A stretch of 64,000 bases of DNA from Sycon ciliatum (GCF_964019385.1 NC_088645.1:6940175-7004174), one strand, 5' to 3'; numbered from the stretch's first letter, positions 18,931-28,931 are shown. The notes: generated by a model not told the origin, from the sequence alone. Program-made: numbers and translations.

Positions 18931-21900
18931 TTACATCAATGCACCAGCAGCTTTCTCAGTGAGCTTGACAGTGCGGCCAGCGCGAGTTACATAGCCCTCG
19001 CGATAGAGCGAGCCAGACTGGGCATCGGGCCGTGGTAGGCGTGATTGACGACGTGATTGGTCACTGGACTCGGGATGAATCTGAGCATCGGCCTCTTTGA
19101 TCTCAGATTCCACTCCTGCTTCACACGGAGCAGTAGGCGTAGCAGGCGGCACATCTGCATTAGGTGCCGAGGATTTCACTTCTGACTCTGTAGCTGGCTG
19201 GGGATCTGGCGTCGGAACTGGCTGGAGATCCAAAGACCGAGAAGAGGTGGCAGTTGATGACGCAGGTGAAGCATGTTCTCGCACATGCTGCCGATTTCGG
19301 AGCAGTATCCGCCTGCCATCAGTGACGCCGACTTGTCTGCCATATTGCTCCACAACACGCCAAGGGGTAGTTGGGTCGGAATAGCCATCCTGCAAGACTA
19401 CCATTGTGCCGGGACGCAGCATAGGCAACTGGCGGACACCGCGGCGACTATCATGCGAGACTGCCATGTCAGCTTTGGCGCGAATCTGATGAGAAGCATT
19501 CACAATGCGTGGGGTAGAATGGTGAGGTAGACGGGTGCGAACCATGCGACCGAAGAAAGCCTCATTGGGTGACATGCCCAGCATTCGGTGCACTGAGTTG
19601 CGAATATCAAAGAGAACTTGTTGCAAACGGCGTTGCAAAGACAGGGACGGTCGTAGAGATTGAATTCTCTCTTTGACGACTCGATGAAGACGTTCCACCA
19701 TGCCATTAGATCTGGGGTAGCGTGGGCTTGATCGATTGTGCTGGATACCCAACCGCTGCAGGAACTGGGCCATTTCGGCTGAGGCAAACTGAGGGCCATT
19801 GTCGGACACCAACACGCTAGGCAGGCCGAACCTCGCGAACACTTCCATCAGCCGGTCAATGACAGCTGCGGTTGTGGTAGCTGACAAGGGAAGTAGCTCC
19901 GGATAGCGTGAACCGTAGTCGACGATGGATAATACTTGTTGACCCTCGATACACACCAGATCAACCGCCAGTTTCTGCCACACTCCTTCAATTTCTGATG
20001 GCAGCAGCTCTTGTGCGGGGTTTGTATGACGGCGCCAACACTCTGAACACTGCTCGGCGAACTTGTCGGCATCTTTAGACATGCCGGTCCACCATACTCG
20101 TCGTCGCAAAGCATCCTTGAATATGTCCCGACCTGGATGACCTTCATGGGCCAACTGCAGTACGGCATGTCGGAGAGCTTCTGGTATTACACAGCGGTTA
20201 CCGAATAGCAGGATGCCGTCAATGGTCGTCAGCTGATCTCGGATAAGGTAGTATGGCTCTTCAGCGGGTGTGACTTGGGACCATGATTGCATCAAGACGC
20301 GCTGCTGTATGCTGCGCAACAGTGGGTCATCACTAGTCGCCTTGGCGATATCGTCGATATTGACTGGGCACTCTTCCAAGACCAGGCCAATGAACTCAGC
20401 CATAGAGCGGGCTTCTTCTGGTGAGGCAGTTGAGTCTTGGACAGGCGCTCTTGACAATGTGTCTTCACACACCATCTGCTTCCCAGGTGCATGTGACAAG
20501 GTGTACTGGTATGGCATGAGAGCGACCATCCAGCGCTGCAGCCGTGGTGGTACTTCGTCAAACGGCTTCTGGACGATTGAGATCAGGGGCTTGTGGTCGG
20601 TCACAACTTGAACAGATCTCCCCAGGACGTACTGTCGGAATCGAGTCAGAGAGTATACGATACCAAGCATCTCGCGCTCCAACTGGGAATAACGAGATTC
20701 AACATCGGACAATGAACGGCTGGCGCAGGTGACAGGTAACCAAGTGCCACTCTTGTCTTGCTGCCACAGAATAGCACCCAGACCAAGTGGAGATGCGTCA
20801 CATGTTACCTTGGTTGGGACGTCCAAGGATGGCTTAAAGTACGCTAAGCACTCTAGCGACGAGGCCACGGCTGTCTTTGCATCGGTGAACGCGGCCGTCA
20901 GCTCATCATCAACGACGAATGGTTGTCGCTGAGCCAGTTTCCTCAGCGGCTCAGTTGTCTGTGAGAGCTGCGGTATGAATTTACCAAGGTACGTCACCAT
21001 ACCAAGGAAACGACGTACATCTGTCAACGTCTGCGGCAGCTGCAACTGTTGGATTGCCAGCAGCTTGTCACCGTCAGGACGCACACCATCCTTGCTCAGC
21101 CAGTGTCCCAAGTACTTGATTTCTGACTGGCGTACGCGACACTTCTCCCAGTTTAAGCGCAGGTTGGCTTCGCTCAAACGACGGAGTACGGCAGCCATGC
21201 GCTCGTCGTGTTCCTGTCGGTTGCGGGCATAGATGAGAATGTCATCAATATAGACAACGACTCCCGGTAGGCCGGCAAGGATGTCAGACACCACACGTTG
21301 AAATATCTCCGGTGCGCAAGCAATGCCAAACGGGAGTCTCTTGAATTTAAAGAGGCCCTTGTGAGTGGCGAAAGTGGTGAACGGACGAGATTCAGCGGCC
21401 AAAGGGAGCTGGTGAAAGCCAGATTCAGCATCCAGAACGGAGAACACTGTTGCACCGTCCAGCTGCGCATTGATTTCGTCAACGGTGGGAAGTAGGTGAC
21501 GCTCCCGGACTACGCTCTTGTTTAGGACGCGGTAGTCCACGCAGAGACGCAAAGCACCGCTTGATTTCCTGACCGGCACCAACGGTGAGACCCACGGAGT
21601 AGCTTCTCGCACTGGCTCGATTATGTCATGCTTCACCAGACGATCCAACTCCTTGGCAATTTCATCCCGGATGCTGAAAGCGTGCCGACGGGGTGGGAGT
21701 GCTGTTGGAGTGGTGTCAGGGTCCACTGTGATAGAGATGGGCGTCACGTTCACCACATTGACTTCAGCAGAGGTCAGCAACTCCAGTTCGGAGATGACGT
21801 CCTGGCCATACAGGATTTGGCGGCCAGACGCGACTGGGACAACAAAACAACTACATACGATGCTGCGTGATCCAACAGAGACCGTCACATCAGCCATACC

Positions 21901-22965
21901 GAGTGTCGAGATGACGCCGCCATTGTACGCTTTCAAGATTCGATCACTCTTTCGCGTTGGCTGGACAACATCATCGGTTAGCACTGATCGGGTAGCACCG
22001 GTATCCAGTAGTCCTTCACAGGGACGGCCGTTGACGATCAGCGTCTTACGAAACAATTGCTGGTGCTGAGAAGTATCCACTGAGAATGCGTAATCACAGA
22101 AATAGTTGGCGTCATCCTCCTCCACCTGTTCGGATGTCATGCGCGCATTATCAGACTTGCGCGACAGGCATACTGTTGTAAAGTGGCCGACTTTCGAGCA
22201 GTTGCCACAAGTAGCATCCGCTGCAGGGCAATGCTGCTTGCCTCTTGGATGCGAGCGGCCACAGTACTTGCACTTCCCAAACTTCTTGTGCGCAGAGGCA
22301 GGCTGGGAGTGTGAAACACGGTGAATGTGAGAGAATGAATTCGACAATGGAGTAGCTGCAGCGTCACCATAAAGCTTGCTGTCCGTGATAGAGGACTCGA
22401 GTGCCACAGCTTTGCTCACAGCATTGGCTAGTGTCAACTTTGACTCTTTGAGAAGTTCTTTACGTAGCTCCTGGGATCGCAGGCCCTCGATCAACTGGTC
22501 ACGGATTTGTCCCTGATCAATGGTGTCCACGGCAGTAGACGCAAATTCACAGCGATCAGCTGCTTCGCGCAGGCGTCCCACAAACGATGTGACAGACTCA
22601 CCCTCATTCTGGCGAAGCTGACGGAACCGGTGGCGCTCCGACGTTGTGTTTGTGGCAGGACGAAAATGAGCAATCACAGCATCCGTCAGAGCTTTGTACT
22701 CACATCCGGCACTGCCATCGGCCTGAGCTGGTGGAGTAGGAACTACGATTCCTTTAACAATACGCCTGACAGCGAGGCCTGCAAGGTTCAGAAACAGCCT
22801 CTTCTTATCAGCTGCCGTCGTAACTCCACAAATTTTCAGATAATCATCAACGTCCTCGAGCCACAATTCGAAATCGGCTCCGATGTTGCTGGAAAAGTCA
22901 GGTACAAATTCCTTCGGCGCTCTGCCTTTGGGAGCGGACATGGCGACAAATCCGTGCCTGTTCAC
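18931..22965 (-). CDS. Gypsy Y gag-pol polyprotein
   Basis: A single frame of about 1344 codons. Rough order: gag (1-225); paired Cys/His motif (CKYCGRSHPRGKQHC then CGNCSKVGHFTTVC, about 232-270); protease (GLLDTGATRSVL, near 320); reverse transcriptase (VVVYIDDILIYA within about 430-660); RNase H (TCDASPLGLGAIL, about 715-840); integrase zinc finger (HEGHPGRD...CSECWRRH, about 955-1000) and core (LVSDNGPQFAS, about 1010-1180); and an acidic Ser/Pro tail. The gag Cys pattern matches that of gypsy A and the mag-type branch (inference). The ATG is 8 bp from the LTR, so the primer site overlaps the leader. It is an element gene. Confidence 0.9.
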   Translation of the reverse strand: MNRHGFVAMSAPKGRAPKEFVPDFSSNIGADFELWLEDVDDYLKICGVTTAADKKRLFLNLAGLAVRRIVKGIVVPTPPAQADGSAGCEYKALTDAVIAHFRPATNTTSERHRFRQLRQNEGESVTSFVGRLREAADRCEFASTAVDTIDQGQIRDQLIEGLRSQELRKELLKESKLTLANAVSKAVALESSITDSKLYGDAAATPLSNSFSHIHRVSHSQPASAHKKFGKCKYCGRSHPRGKQHCPAADATCGNCSKVGHFTTVCLSRKSDNARMTSEQVEEDDANYFCDYAFSVDTSQHQQLFRKTLIVNGRPCEGLLDTGATRSVLTDDVVQPTRKSDRILKAYNGGVISTLGMADVTVSVGSRSIVCSCFVVPVASGRQILYGQDVISELELLTSAEVNVVNVTPISITVDPDTTPTALPPRRHAFSIRDEIAKELDRLVKHDIIEPVREATPWVSPLVPVRKSSGALRLCVDYRVLNKSVVRERHLLPTVDEINAQLDGATVFSVLDAESGFHQLPLAAESRPFTTFATHKGLFKFKRLPFGIACAPEIFQRVVSDILAGLPGVVVYIDDILIYARNRQEHDERMAAVLRRLSEANLRLNWEKCRVRQSEIKYLGHWLSKDGVRPDGDKLLAIQQLQLPQTLTDVRRFLGMVTYLGKFIPQLSQTTEPLRKLAQRQPFVVDDELTAAFTDAKTAVASSLECLAYFKPSLDVPTKVTCDASPLGLGAILWQQDKSGTWLPVTCASRSLSDVESRYSQLEREMLGIVYSLTRFRQYVLGRSVQVVTDHKPLISIVQKPFDEVPPRLQRWMVALMPYQYTLSHAPGKQMVCEDTLSRAPVQDSTASPEEARSMAEFIGLVLEECPVNIDDIAKATSDDPLLRSIQQRVLMQSWSQVTPAEEPYYLIRDQLTTIDGILLFGNRCVIPEALRHAVLQLAHEGHPGRDIFKDALRRRVWWTGMSKDADKFAEQCSECWRRHTNPAQELLPSEIEGVWQKLAVDLVCIEGQQVLSIVDYGSRYPELLPLSATTTAAVIDRLMEVFARFGLPSVLVSDNGPQFASAEMAQFLQRLGIQHNRSSPRYPRSNGMVERLHRVVKERIQSLRPSLSLQRRLQQVLFDIRNSVHRMLGMSPNEAFFGRMVRTRLPHHSTPRIVNASHQIRAKADMAVSHDSRRGVRQLPMLRPGTMVVLQDGYSDPTTPWRVVEQYGRQVGVTDGRRILLRNRQHVREHASPASSTATSSRSLDLQPVPTPDPQPATESEVKSSAPNADVPPATPTAPCEAGVESEIKEADAQIHPESSDQSRRQSRLPRPDAQSGSLYREGYVTRAGRTVKLTEKAAGALM

Positions 22966-22979
22966 TGCGCCAATGTAGG

Positions 22980-23172
22980 TGTAGCATGGCTACTTTATGA
23001 CACGTAATTTGTATACACATAAATAGTACACCGTAGGAATGCATGGATAGCAGTGCGCATACTCGCACTGCCTGGTCTTCTTCTTCTCCTTGTGAGACAA
23101 TGAACGAATGATAACTACTTACGTAACAACAAGTATGATTGTGCTTTGAGTGCTGAGAGTATACGAGTTACA
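22980..23172 (+). repeat. 5' LTR of W (193 bp)
   Basis: It matches 26836-27028 throughout by eye. Confidence 0.93.
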
Positions 23173-23631
23173 ATGGTGGCAGCGGAAAAATAGTCGTCGG
23201 TTTTGTCCACGGCTGGGAAGACGCCTCCGCAGGAGAGACAAGTTGCAGAGTCGACAAGTTCCAGAGAGTCTGAGACCAGTTCCAGCTACTCGGGAAACCA
23301 GCCCACAGACTAAGTTCTAATTTACTAGTATTGATCATTCTAGCCTTCGTCTCGTTTTCCATTCTTTACTCCTGGACTGATCGTTCGCTGTGCATGAGTA
23401 ACAGTTTTGTTTGGTGTAGAAAGGGCTACATTTTCACAAAAATATTTTGCGCACGTGAGTGTGCGTGCATACTTAGCAAGTACACTGTTGACGTCATGTC
23501 CTGTGCACGTGTACGTCCGTTTGACGTAACTACACAGTTTTGTGTAGGTCAATTTTTTTTGTAACATTTTTCAAAAGTTTTTTTGAACTACAAATGTTTG
23601 TAGCTTGGGCCATTGCTAGTGAGATATCGAG

Positions 23632-24018
23632 ATGGGCAAGTCCAAAGGCAGAAAGAAGACCAGGTCCCCTCGACCTCGTCCGTTCAAGATACCGTCTGAC
23701 GAACATGCCAGTGCATCAGAGTTGCACCAGTCTAATGACACCGGAGTGCGTGATCAGCTAGCTCAGGCGCTCGAGAAACTTGATCGCAGGTTGACCGACC
23801 TCGAAAAGAGACTCAGCTGTTTGGAAATTGTTGCTCCACGCACACAGGTTCCTGTAGGAGCAAGTTTCGAATTTGATCAGCCTCATAGTAGTAGCAGTGG
23901 TCGTGGACATTCGTATGGTCGTGGAGGTCAGGTGGAACCACCGATTTGTTGTGGTTGTGGACAACCTGGCCATTTTGCTCTAGATTGCCCACACAACCCT
24001 TGGCGCTCGGGAAACTGA
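23632..24018 (+). CDS. W gag-like protein with a zinc knuckle
   Basis: The frame of 128 codons has a basic N-terminus (MGKSKGRKKTRSPRPRP), a short coiled-coil-like stretch (about residues 42-65) and one CCHC zinc knuckle (CGCGQPGHFALDC, about 108-122). It is much shorter than the gag of the other gypsy elements in this window. It overlaps the pol frame by about 70 bp, an arrangement in which such elements often use read-through or frameshifting. This is an element gene of uncertain capsid ability, since no capsid-type region is recognised ahead of the knuckle. Confidence 0.7.
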   Translation: MGKSKGRKKTRSPRPRPFKIPSDEHASASELHQSNDTGVRDQLAQALEKLDRRLTDLEKRLSCLEIVAPRTQVPVGASFEFDQPHSSSSGRGHSYGRGGQVEPPICCGCGQPGHFALDCPHNPWRSGN

Positions 24019-26573
24019 GTACGACTGGTGGTGTGGGACAACTCCCAGTCGTTCACGAGGAGCCATCAGATGCAGTACGTATCGAGGCTGTATCGTCAGT
24101 CCCTACGCTAGATCTCCATGTTCAAGGCAAGTGTGTAACGGCGTTAATTGACTCTGGTTCCTGTGTTTCTATGTTGCATGAGCAAACATTTTTGTCCACG
24201 TATGGTGATGTGCCCTTGCAAGCTGCTCCCCGTTTGTGTGCGGCTAATGGTGAGGGACTCCAGGTTCTGGGTGCTGTGGATATTGTATGCTGCATTGGAG
24301 AGTGTTCATTCTTGCATACATTTGTAGTGTCTCCTGATATCCGCCATGATATGATATTGGGATCTGATTTCTTGTTTGACCATGGAGCAGTATTGAACAT
24401 TGCTCAAGGCACACTAACTTTTAATGATCTGTCAGTCCTGCTAGGCGTGAAAGCTACTAGTGTTTGTCCATCAGAGCCAAGTCCGGTTGTTGCGGCGGAC
24501 GCTGACCCGCTATCTGACTCTTGGAGTAATGATAGTAATTCTGAGGAAGACCCGGGCACGTACTATTCCCGTGTCACTGTTTGTAGTAAATTAACTCTGC
24601 CTGCCGGCCATGTCGTGCTGGTCCCGTGCAAGTCGGTGCAAGAGGCATCTGTCACTGTGGATTGTGTTGCTGTTCCACTGGACTCATTCTTGTTAAAGTT
24701 TCCAGATGTGTCTGTGACCCCCAGTGTGGTTACGGTTGGACCTGGCAGGTCCGGTGCGGTAGTTGTGTTGGAGAATCACTCTGACTACCCAGTACAAATT
24801 GCTACAGATGTTGATATTGCAGAATTATCTCCTGTACCCGATAACTTGATTGGAGAGGATGATGATCCTGCTGATTCGTCTGTTGCGGATATGCAACCGT
24901 TTGTGCTATCCCCTGAACGTGCCGAGATAATCCGTACGTATGTTGAGTCTCGGAATCATCTGGCAGTACCTGAAAAGAACAGACTTACAGAGCTTCTCCG
25001 TGAGAATCATGACTTGTTTCTCTTGCGGGAGGGTGATTTTGGTCCTTGTGATGTTTTGCCACATAGTAGTAGTACTGGTGATATACAGCCAGTTAAGCAG
25101 CCTACGCGCGCTTTGCAAGCTTTGCTGGATGGTCTGTTGTCCCGTGGTATACTCACCAAGTCCATTAGACCCTGGGCGTCGCCCATAGTTCTCGTTCCCA
25201 TGAAGGACGGATCTCTCCGGTTATGTATCGACTACCGCAAGTTGAACAGCATTGCGGAGCCAGATGCGTATCCTATCCCACGTGTTGACGCCATATTGGA
25301 CTCACTCTCTGGCTGTTCATGGTTCACTTGCCTGGATTTAGCGTCAGGATATTGGCAGGTTCCTAAGCACGAGGACGATACGGCAAAGACTGCCGTTACG
25401 ACACCGTTGGGTTTGTGTGATTTCTTGGTTATGTCTGGCTGTAGAAATGGTCCAGCGACGTTCCACCGTGTAATGGAAGCGGTGCTTCATGGTTTATGTA
25501 GTGTGCCTAACCAACCAATCTGTCAAGTGTTTTTCAACAGTGTATTGAATGCCAGCTCTACCTTCATGGGACAGCTCCAGATCCTGCAGTCTGTATTTGG
25601 CCGGGTCCGTGCTGCTGGACTAAAGGTACACTTGGAAAAATGTTCTTTTTTCCAACGGAAGGTGCTCTTCCTTGGCCATGAAGTTTCGGCTGAAGGTTTG
25701 GCTCCGGATCCCACCAGGGTTGAGGCTATTGTGAAGTGGGGCGTACCCCAGTCTGTACGAGGTGTACAGGTGTTTCTGGAGTACGCCGGGTTTTACCGCC
25801 GCTTCATCCGTGGTTTTGCTCAGCGCTCCGCTCCACTGAATGTATTAGCAGGCAAGGGTGCCAGCTTTACATGGACTAAGAGTTGTGATGCGGCGTTGAC
25901 GTCTATGAAGCGGTCACTGACCACAGCCCCCGTGTTGGCGTATCCCGACTTTTCTGTTTCGTCTGGTGGCTTTATTTTGGACACTGACGCAAGCAAGGTG
26001 GCCATTGGAGCTGTCCTCAGCCAAATGCAAGATGGCGAGGAACGCCCCATTGCGTTCGGCAGCCGGGTCTTGACGAAGGCAGAGAGGAATTATGATGCCT
26101 CAGACCGGGAAACGCTTGCCCTTGTCCATTTCGCGAATCAGTTCCGGCACTATTTGCTTGGTCGGAATTTTATTGCCCGCTGCCGCACAGATAACACTGC
26201 CCTCACCGCACTGATGTCCGTGAAGGAACCACGCGGTCGAAAAGCTCGATGGGTGGAGCAACTCGCTGAGTACACCTTCACTACTGTTCACCGACCGGGT
26301 CGGCAGTACTTGAATGCAGATGGTCTGTCGCGTTCCTTGTTGCCGGAGGTGCAACCCTCCCATCTCGAGACTCCCGCAAATCAGCCAGAGCAAGCTAGTT
26401 CCTCTGCCACAACTGCGTCTGTGGATGTCGCCACTTCTGTACTTGCTGGTCTCTCCGCATTTGAGTTGGCTGCTGCCAAAGCTGTGAATGTCGACCTCTC
26501 AGTGGTCAGTTTGCCCAGGTACAATGCGGTGAGTGGAAAATTTGTTCGCCCTCCCGAAGGTTTCTGGCACTAG
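23946..26573 (+). CDS. W pol: protease, reverse transcriptase, RNase H
   Basis: The frame covers 875 codons. Rough order: protease (ALIDSGSCVSMLHEQTF, about 65-170), a linker with acidic patches, reverse transcriptase (WASPIVLVPMKDG, LCIDYRKLN, FTCLDLASGYWQVP within about 380-600), and RNase H (FILDTDASKVAIGAVLS, FRHYLLGRNF, about 670-790). After a chromodomain-free tail the frame ends; no integrase domain is recognised before the 3' LTR. The linker between protease and RT resembles that of other Ty3/gypsy elements. It is read as a fossil or non-autonomous element gene. Confidence 0.8.
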   Translation: MLWLWTTWPFCSRLPTQPLALGKLSTTGGVGQLPVVHEEPSDAVRIEAVSSVPTLDLHVQGKCVTALIDSGSCVSMLHEQTFLSTYGDVPLQAAPRLCAANGEGLQVLGAVDIVCCIGECSFLHTFVVSPDIRHDMILGSDFLFDHGAVLNIAQGTLTFNDLSVLLGVKATSVCPSEPSPVVAADADPLSDSWSNDSNSEEDPGTYYSRVTVCSKLTLPAGHVVLVPCKSVQEASVTVDCVAVPLDSFLLKFPDVSVTPSVVTVGPGRSGAVVVLENHSDYPVQIATDVDIAELSPVPDNLIGEDDDPADSSVADMQPFVLSPERAEIIRTYVESRNHLAVPEKNRLTELLRENHDLFLLREGDFGPCDVLPHSSSTGDIQPVKQPTRALQALLDGLLSRGILTKSIRPWASPIVLVPMKDGSLRLCIDYRKLNSIAEPDAYPIPRVDAILDSLSGCSWFTCLDLASGYWQVPKHEDDTAKTAVTTPLGLCDFLVMSGCRNGPATFHRVMEAVLHGLCSVPNQPICQVFFNSVLNASSTFMGQLQILQSVFGRVRAAGLKVHLEKCSFFQRKVLFLGHEVSAEGLAPDPTRVEAIVKWGVPQSVRGVQVFLEYAGFYRRFIRGFAQRSAPLNVLAGKGASFTWTKSCDAALTSMKRSLTTAPVLAYPDFSVSSGGFILDTDASKVAIGAVLSQMQDGEERPIAFGSRVLTKAERNYDASDRETLALVHFANQFRHYLLGRNFIARCRTDNTALTALMSVKEPRGRKARWVEQLAEYTFTTVHRPGRQYLNADGLSRSLLPEVQPSHLETPANQPEQASSSATTASVDVATSVLAGLSAFELAAAKAVNVDLSVVSLPRYNAVSGKFVRPPEGFWH

Positions 26574-26835
26574 TCGTACCATGCGTTTGTTCTCGGCTAA
26601 TGCAGTTGGATCAGAAGGAACATTCGGTTCGCGTCTGATGCCTCACGGTGCTTACTCTGCAAGCCCTCGACCATGACACTACTTGTTGTCCGCTGTCGTC
26701 AGAGCCCATCTCGCTCGCAATCCTGGACTGCCTGCTCGGTTTACTAATTTTGCTATGTCCTGAGTTTTTATTTTTTATGTTTCTGTTTTTTTTCTCTATT
26801 CACGAGGGCGTGAATTTTTGGTAGGAGGAGGATAG

Positions 26836-27028
26836 TGTAGCATGGCTACTTTATGACACGTAATTTGTATACACATAAATAGTACACCGTAGGAATGCAT
26901 GGATAGCAGTGCGCATACTCGCACTGCCTGGTCTTCTTCTTCTCCTTGTGAGACAATGAACGAATGATAACTACTTACGTAACAACAAGTATGATTGTGC
27001 TTTGAGTGCTGAGAGTATACGAGTTACA
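26836..27028 (+). repeat. 3' LTR of W (193 bp)
   Basis: It is the partner of 22980-23172 and is followed by the TAGG duplication and the rest of the Y LTR. Confidence 0.93.
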
Positions 27029-27588
27029 TAGGCATGCAAGAAGCCAGACTAAGCACACGGAAAGAATAGACAACTAGCCATTGTGTCTCTCAGATTCTTC
27101 ATCTGTGAAACCAGCTCAACAGCAGCATATGGCCAAGAGCATTACGCAATGCACTGTTACCATGACTGTGCACATCAGTACTACAGCCGTGATGTACAAT
27201 GCATGACTACCACAGGAACACAGTGCAGGTAGGTCTAGGATGCTTCTAGCATACTAGTATCAGCAGATTACTGAAAGCGCATCAATGACAGAGACAAAAC
27301 ATACATTACAACAAGAGTCATGCAACTATCAGCCATAGTTCAGTGGGACTACCACAAAAACTACATACTGGAACTGACCCTTCGGAAAGCAAGTCAATGT
27401 CTGTCTCGACCAAACATTATCAGGCATGACAAACTTCTGATTTCGCCAAGTTGGCTCCCTTCAACCCTGGGTGGACCTTATTCACACGCTATGACAGTTC
27501 ATAGTCCAAAGACAGGTCAAGTGGTAGCAATCATCCCGCCATTTTTCACAAATCTACACTCAACATGTACATGTAGTTGAAGACTTAC

Positions 27589-27792
27589 TGTTGCACGTGG
27601 GTACGGGGGCAGACCAGTGACCAGTCCCATTACACTGGATAGTTCCAGAGCCATTCAAAGAAAATCCAGTAGTACACTGATATTTGATAGTACTGTTGTA
27701 CGGAAACCATTTGGTTTTCCCTACTACTATCTCTTCCGATGATAGAGACCTTACGCCCTTCAAAGGTATACCAGGGTCGAGGCATTTGACGC
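27589..27792 (-). CDS. CCP (sushi) domain exon, type B with a 6-residue insert
   Basis: This 204-nt host exon is phase 1-1, with TTACATGCAG before it and GTAAGT after it on the minus strand. It encodes one sushi module of about 68 residues: GVKCLDPGIPLKGVRS, then a variable stretch that is six residues longer than in the other copies, then IKYQCTTGFSLNGSG and IQCNGTGHWSAPVPTC. The second half is identical to the exon at 4563-4748, so the two are recent duplicates. The flanking introns are about 22 kb on each side and contain the gypsy nest (downstream in the gene) and the U/V/BEL elements (upstream). Confidence 0.8.
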
Positions 27793-28010
27793 CTGCATGT
27801 AAATTGACAGGTTGAAAACAGAAATACCAGCATGATGACACTGCCAAGTTACATGGCTCATTACCTGGTGAAGGATATTTAAAATAAAATTTAGCGTCGT
27901 TATCACCACTATTCAACAGTGGTGAGAACGACATTGACAATAGATGTAAGAAACTTAAAGTTGAACTCTGAATTCTCTGGTTTCGTTTGATAAAAAATCT
28001 CAGTTAAACA

Positions 28011-28240
28011 TGTGTTGTCTCTGCCCTTTTGGCACGTGTGTGCCCCTTTTGGCACGTGCAGGTTGCGCATGCGTGCATGCTTATCGTGCGCATCCTGATT
28101 GTTTTTGGGTGCCTTCTTCCTGAGACTCTCCTTGGAACAACAATGATAATCTGTCCTCTGAGTGTGGCGCACGTGAGATGGATGTAAAAGAGAGTAATCG
28201 GAAGGGCTATCGTGCGAGGGAATAAAACCCCCCGACGACA
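28011..28240 (+). repeat. Probable 5' LTR of U (230 bp)
   Basis: TGTG at its start, GACGACA at its end, AATAAAA near 28220 and a primer site two bases later. Two copies of CCCTTTTGGCACGTG lie at about 28022-28057. No partner was found. Confidence 0.6.
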
Positions 28241-28631
28241 ATTGGCGCCCAGCTAGTGGCATCGTTTCCCACGACCCTGAGATCGTCCTGTCGTCCGCGG
28301 CCTTTCCGGTCTATTTATTTTTGTCTTCACCTGCCTCCGGCTTTCTTTGGCGATCCCCATGTCTCGGCAAGTCTCCTTCGGACGTCCAAACTGTCGGCCA
28401 GCGAGACGATTCAGGTAAGCAGCTGCCCGTTTAGTTTACTACTAGACATTGTTGTGCCATTAGTTAGTAACGCCTGTCGTGTGGCATTTGTTTAGTGTTG
28501 GCCTGCTTGTGTCTGCCGTCCGTAGTCCTACTCTGGATCCCTGTTCCCCCGGGCGTGGTTTTATTTATCCGTATTCTTTCGTTACCTGGAGTAGCCTCGT
28601 TCAATTGTTGTGGCCTCATGGCTAAAGTCAC

Positions 28632-28839
28632 TGTTACATTCCCACTCACAAGAACACACAGTTGTGGAATGTATTAGGATTATTTACAAAGAGAATAATG
28701 GACGTGCAAAGTAACAAGATAGAAAGAAGAACAAACTCAGACACAGGAAGTCTGAACTGGAGTGCGCATGCGCAGAGCATAGCGTGCAAGCAAACATGCG
28801 CAGAGCCTAGCGTGCTTACGCGCACATACAAACATAACA
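28632..28839 (-). repeat. Downstream LTR of V (208 bp)
   Basis: It is identical by eye to 32955-33162. It contains a repeated GCATGCGCAGAGC motif. Confidence 0.93.
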
Positions 28840-28931
28840 ATCCTCCCCCTTAAGAGAAGCAATAGTAAAGCGGAGATAATTATGATCAATATTCAAATAA
28901 CAGCCATAGCGTAAAGGTAGCAGTAAAGCAG

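Larger units (their letters stand above)
22980..27028 (+). mobile_element. Short Ty3/gypsy element W inside the LTR of Y
   Basis: Identical-looking 193-bp LTRs lie at 22980-23172 and 26836-27028 (TGTAGCATGG...GAGTTACA). A primer-site-like TGGTGGCAGCGG follows at 23174, and a purine tract GGTAGGAGGAGGATAG precedes the right LTR. The target duplication is TAGG (22976-22979, 27029-27032). It reads on the opposite strand to Y. At 4.05 kb it is short for a gypsy element, and no integrase is recognised, so it may depend on other elements. It is the youngest layer of this branch. Confidence 0.92.
18429..27214 (-). mobile_element. Ty3/gypsy element Y, carrying W in its upstream LTR
   Basis: It reads on the minus strand. 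Downstream LTR 18429-18616 (188 bp), purine tract AGGGAAGGGGGGTAA beside it, gag-pol 18931-22965, primer site TGGCGCAGTGAAC (minus strand, just left of 22974), upstream LTR 22974-22979 plus 27033-27214. Subtracting W and its duplication leaves exactly 188 bp. The target duplication is GGAA (18425-18428, 27215-27218). It shares the primer site and the LTR opening TGTGGTAGTC with gypsy A, so the two are related families. Apart from the W insertion it looks whole and young. Confidence 0.93.
6160..27356 (-). mobile_element. Ty3/gypsy element A with two nested insertions
   Basis: The element reads on the minus strand. Downstream LTR 6160-6608, PPT AAGAAGGGAGGAAA just right of it, one gag-pol frame 6639-10577, primer site TGGCGCAGTGAAC just left of 10653, and an upstream LTR that starts at 10653 and, interrupted twice, ends at 27356. 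Its LTR pieces are 10653-10867, 18333-18428 and 27219-27356, which sum to 449 bp, the exact length of the other LTR. The target duplication is AAAAC (6155-6159 and 27357-27361). Own sequence totals about 4.9 kb. The LTRs look essentially identical, so the element is young; apart from the two insertions it looks whole. Confidence 0.93.
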
